Made by a program: the position numbers and the translations under genes. Shown piece after piece: positions 14,305 through 16,527 of a stretch of 16,527 nt of DNA (positions within the stretch are counted from its first letter, which is position 1; each line of letters opens with the position of its first letter). The DNA comes from DASTGO01 sp035719045. GTDB lineage: Bacteria > Actinomycetota > Actinomycetes > Actinomycetales > Kineosporiaceae. Location of the stretch: contig DASTGO010000164.1 in the NCBI GenBank assembly GCA_035719045.1, forward strand, positions 1-16,527, given 5' to 3'. The notes under the pieces are model-generated. The model had not been told where the DNA came from. It was given only the letters and a program-made list of their open reading frames with translations, and did no database searches.

Positions 14305-15264
14305 ATGCCCGCACTCGGTGTCTGCTTCCCCCGTGAGTTCGCGCCCGCCGATCTGCTTCCGTCCGCCCGGGCGATCGAACGCGCCGGCGTCGACGATCTG
14401 TGGGTGGTCGAGGACTGCTTCTTCACCGCCGCGCCGTCGCTGGCTGCGGCCGCCCTGGTCGGCACCGAACGGATCAACGTGGGGGTGGGGATCCTGCCCG
14501 GGGTGGTGCGCAACCCGGCGATCACGGCGATGGAACTGGCCACCCTGGCCGAGCTGGCCCCCGGCCGGCTGATCGGGGGGATCGGGCACGGCGTGCAGGA
14601 GTGGATGGCGCAGATCGGGGCGCGGCAGCCGTCTCCGCTGACTGCGCTGAGCGAAGTCCTGGATGCCGTGCGGGCCCTGTTGCGCGGCGAGCGGGTGAGC
14701 GTCGAGGGACGGTTCGTGCGCCTGCAGGACGTCCAGCTGGACCGGCCGCCGCAGCCCGTTCCCCCGGTGCTGGCCGGGGTGTTCGGGCCGAAGTCGCTGG
14801 CCCTGGCCGGTCGCCACGCCGACGGCCTGGTCCTGGCGGACTGGCCGGTGCCGGACTACGTCCGGACTGCCCTGCGACTGGCCGGCGGCGCCGACGGCTT
14901 CCCGGTGACCGCCTTCGCGCCCGCCAGCCTGGACGCCGACCGTGCGGTGGCCCGGCTCCGGGTCGCCGGGGAACTCGCCGCGTCGGTGTTGCGTGGTCCG
15001 GGCACGTTGCGGGCGTTGCCCTTCTACGACGAGCTGGCGACCCGAGTGCAGGCCGACGGGACGGAAGCGGTGCTGCGGATGCCCGACGACTGGTGGTTGC
15101 AGTGCGGCGCGATCGGAACTCCGGACGACGCTGCCGCCCATGTGCGGGCACTGGCTGACGCCGGGGCCGACCGGGTCACCCTGTTCCTGCCGCCGGACCG
15201 GTCGGCGTGGCAGGCCCAGCTCGCGCTCGTCGGCAACGTGGCGGCGGCGGCAGTCTCCCGCTGA
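14305..15264 (+). CDS. LLM-class (luciferase-like) flavin/F420-dependent oxidoreductase
   Basis: This 319-residue protein is of luciferase-like monooxygenase type. An N-terminal barrel strand (LGVCFPREFAP) is followed by AIERAGVDDLWVVEDCFF, INVGVGILPGVVRNPAITAMELATLAEL and LIGGIGHGVQEWMAQIG. The last two are the usual coenzyme-binding signatures of F420-dependent members in actinobacteria, and VPPVLAGVFGPKSLALAGRHADGLVL is a typical late block. It probably uses reduced F420 or FMN to reduce or oxidise a small substrate, which is not identifiable. ATG 14305 is the only good start. There is no clear ribosome-binding site, and TAGCCT ends 6 nt upstream, so the mRNA may be leaderless. It is divergent from the five-gene cassette; a functional link is possible but unproven. 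Confidence 0.9.
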   Translation: MPALGVCFPREFAPADLLPSARAIERAGVDDLWVVEDCFFTAAPSLAAAALVGTERINVGVGILPGVVRNPAITAMELATLAELAPGRLIGGIGHGVQEWMAQIGARQPSPLTALSEVLDAVRALLRGERVSVEGRFVRLQDVQLDRPPQPVPPVLAGVFGPKSLALAGRHADGLVLADWPVPDYVRTALRLAGGADGFPVTAFAPASLDADRAVARLRVAGELAASVLRGPGTLRALPFYDELATRVQADGTEAVLRMPDDWWLQCGAIGTPDDAAAHVRALADAGADRVTLFLPPDRSAWQAQLALVGNVAAAAVSR

Positions 15265-15541
15265 CCTCGCGGTCGCGGCCACGCCCGACGTCTTTCCGGA
15301 CCTGCTCGCCGTCGCCCTGCAACGGGGTGACGGCGGCGCCTGGGCCCAGCGGGCCCTCGGTGCTGCAGCGGTCCCGGGCGCGGAGCGCTGACCGGGCCCC
15401 TCTGGGACAACCCTGGGCACGGCGGGCGCTCCTTCACCGGCGGACCGCGCCCGGCGGTCTACGTGGGCGCCCCCTCATGTCGTCCTCACGACCGCCTCAT
15501 GTTCGGCCCGAATGCTCGCGGTCATGGTCACCACTCCCGCG
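15265..15541. other. Gap with a coding-like remnant and a hairpin
   Basis: After the LLM stop, positions 15266-15391 in the +1-shifted frame read like protein (DLAVAATPDVFPDLLAVALQ...) with high G/C third positions, yet no start codon with a ribosome-binding site serves it. The rest of the gap holds a short hairpin near 15450 and no recognisable gene. No clear promoter for the following DUF2231 gene was identified. Confidence 0.4.
15443..15459 (+). terminator. Short hairpin, candidate terminator after the LLM gene
   Basis: GACCGC (15443-15448) and GCGGTC (15454-15459) form a perfect 6-bp stem with the 5-nt loop GCCCG. It lies between two co-oriented genes, and there is no T-tract. Confidence 0.3.
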
Positions 15542-16527
15542 ATGTCTCGGCACGTTCTCACCGTGTCCCAGGGGCTGCCGTTCCATCCCCTGGTCGTCCA
15601 TGCGGTCACGGTGCTGTTGCCGCTGTCCGTGCTCGGCCTGGTGGTCGCCGTGCTCCTGCCCAGGTTCCGGGCACGGGTGGCGGGACTGTCGGTCCTCGGG
15701 TTGGCCGTGGCCGCCGCTTCGGCGTGGTTCGCGGAGGAATCCGGTGAGTCGCTCGCCGACCGGGTGGGGGTGGCCCAGGCACATGCCCGGTACGGGGCCT
15801 GGGTGCCGGTGGTCGCCGTCCTGGCCCTGATCGTGGGGGTGGTCTGGTGGCGGCTGCAGCGCGGGCCGGCGATCCCGGGTGTCCCGGCATGGTCCACCCG
15901 CGCCGCAGGCATCGCGGTGGTGGTGACGGCGGTGGTCACCGTGGGGGTCACGGTGCTCGCCGGGCACAGCGGTGCGGTGTCGGTCTGGGAGTCGAAGGGG
16001 CAGACCGGGGCGGCAGCGGCGATGTCATCGGCCCCCGCCGTGGGCACGACGGCCGGTGTCACGCCCGGTGCCACGCCCGGTGCGCAAGGTGGCCACACCC
16101 TGGCGGAGGTCGCCAGGCACAACACGCGGGAGAGTTGCTGGTCGGTGGTCGAGGGCACCGTCTACGACCTGACCCCGTGGATCAGCAAGCACCCGGGAGG
16201 GCCCGGCACCATCGCCGGGATGTGCGGTGTTGACGCCACGGGAGCCTTCCGCGGCAAGCACGGTGCTGCTCCCGCCCCGGCCGGCGCGCTGACCGGCTTC
16301 GCGATCGGTCCCCTGTCGGCGGGCGGCCCGGCGTCCGGGTCCGCCTCACCGGCCACGGCCCCGACGGCCGCCCCTGCCCCGACCACGCGCTACTCCCAGG
16401 CCGAGGTGGCCAAGCACGCCTCGCCGTCCGACTGCTGGTCCGTGGTGAACGGCAAGGTGTACGACCTCACGCAGTGGGTGTCCCGTCACCCCGGTGGGCA
16501 GGGCGCCATCGCCGAGATGTGCGGAAC
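15542..16527 (+). CDS. DUF2231 membrane domain fused to tandem cytochrome b5-like domains (3' end cut)
   Basis: The visible 328 residues run off the right edge. Residues 11-170 look like a DUF2231 domain. It opens with GLPFHPLVVHAVTVLLPLS, whose two His (H15, H20) are family hallmarks, has four membrane helices, and ends with LAGHSGAVSVWES. An Ala/Pro/Thr-rich linker leads to a cytochrome b5-like domain (about 185-245) with haem ligands H217 in HPGG and H240 in GKHG. A second linker and a second b5-like domain starting near 284, with H316 in HPGG, follow. Both b5 domains carry two Cys 29 residues apart (C199/C228 and C298/C327). A membrane-bound electron-transfer role is inferred. ATG 15542 best fits the usual DUF2231 start; in-frame ATGs at 15524 and 15512 are alternatives, and none has a clear ribosome-binding site. 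Confidence 0.82.
   Translation, partial: MSRHVLTVSQGLPFHPLVVHAVTVLLPLSVLGLVVAVLLPRFRARVAGLSVLGLAVAAASAWFAEESGESLADRVGVAQAHARYGAWVPVVAVLALIVGVVWWRLQRGPAIPGVPAWSTRAAGIAVVVTAVVTVGVTVLAGHSGAVSVWESKGQTGAAAAMSSAPAVGTTAGVTPGATPGAQGGHTLAEVARHNTRESCWSVVEGTVYDLTPWISKHPGGPGTIAGMCGVDATGAFRGKHGAAPAPAGALTGFAIGPLSAGGPASGSASPATAPTAAPAPTTRYSQAEVAKHASPSDCWSVVNGKVYDLTQWVSRHPGGQGAIAEMCG

Noticed and set aside
1..16527. CRISPR arrays, tRNA/rRNA genes, transposons, integrases or attachment sites
   Set aside because: No regularly spaced repeats, structural-RNA signatures, transposase-like proteins or terminal inverted repeats were recognised by eye on either strand.

Overview
The window is very GC-rich, with strong G/C bias at third codon positions, frequent GTG and TTG starts and overlapping stop/start pairs. 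It encodes an F420-type luciferase-like oxidoreductase and a DinB with a C-terminal extension. All of this fits a Streptomyces-like actinobacterium, most likely a chromosomal accessory region. The organism assignment is inference from composition and gene families.

Region 1 (about 1-7004) looks like one edge of a natural-product gene cluster. It holds the C-terminal part of a KAS III-like enzyme, a SnoaL/NTF2-like protein, and a 360-bp regulatory gap with two TetR-type palindromes. A tightly coupled operon follows: a minimal ANL adenylating enzyme of the EhpF/LuxE kind, a LuxC/EhpG-like acyl reductase, a 14-TM DHA2 exporter and a second, complete KAS III-like enzyme. A convergent TetR regulator closes the region. 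The ligase/reductase pair suggests activation of a carboxylic acid as acyl-AMP and reduction to an aldehyde. Both KAS III-like proteins appear to lack the usual His/Asn decarboxylation dyad, so they may be acyltransferases or unusual condensing enzymes. The product cannot be named; phenazine-type or other aryl-acid chemistry is a reasonable guess.

Region 2 (7005-8857) is a 365-bp intergenic stretch, then dinB (Y-family DNA polymerase IV) with a C-terminal SH3/Tudor-like extension. A nested inverted repeat separates dinB from the convergent operon that follows.

Region 3 (8858-14040, minus strand) is the most intriguing part. It is a complete five-gene operon matching the families named after Salmonella STM4011-STM4015: two radical SAM proteins, an alkaline-phosphatase/sulfatase-fold hydrolase, an ATP-grasp-like protein and a leucine-rich-repeat protein. 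Spacing is tight (gaps of 19, 13 and 4 nt, then a 4-nt overlap). To my knowledge no biochemical function is established for this cassette. Its composition suggests a dedicated modification or biosynthesis pathway.

Region 4 (14041-16527) has a divergently transcribed LLM-class flavin/F420 oxidoreductase with an apparently leaderless start. After it lies a gap with a short coding-like remnant. The window ends in a membrane protein, cut by the edge, that fuses a DUF2231 domain to at least two cytochrome b5-like domains.

No rRNA, tRNA, CRISPR array, insertion sequence, integrase or attachment site was recognised.
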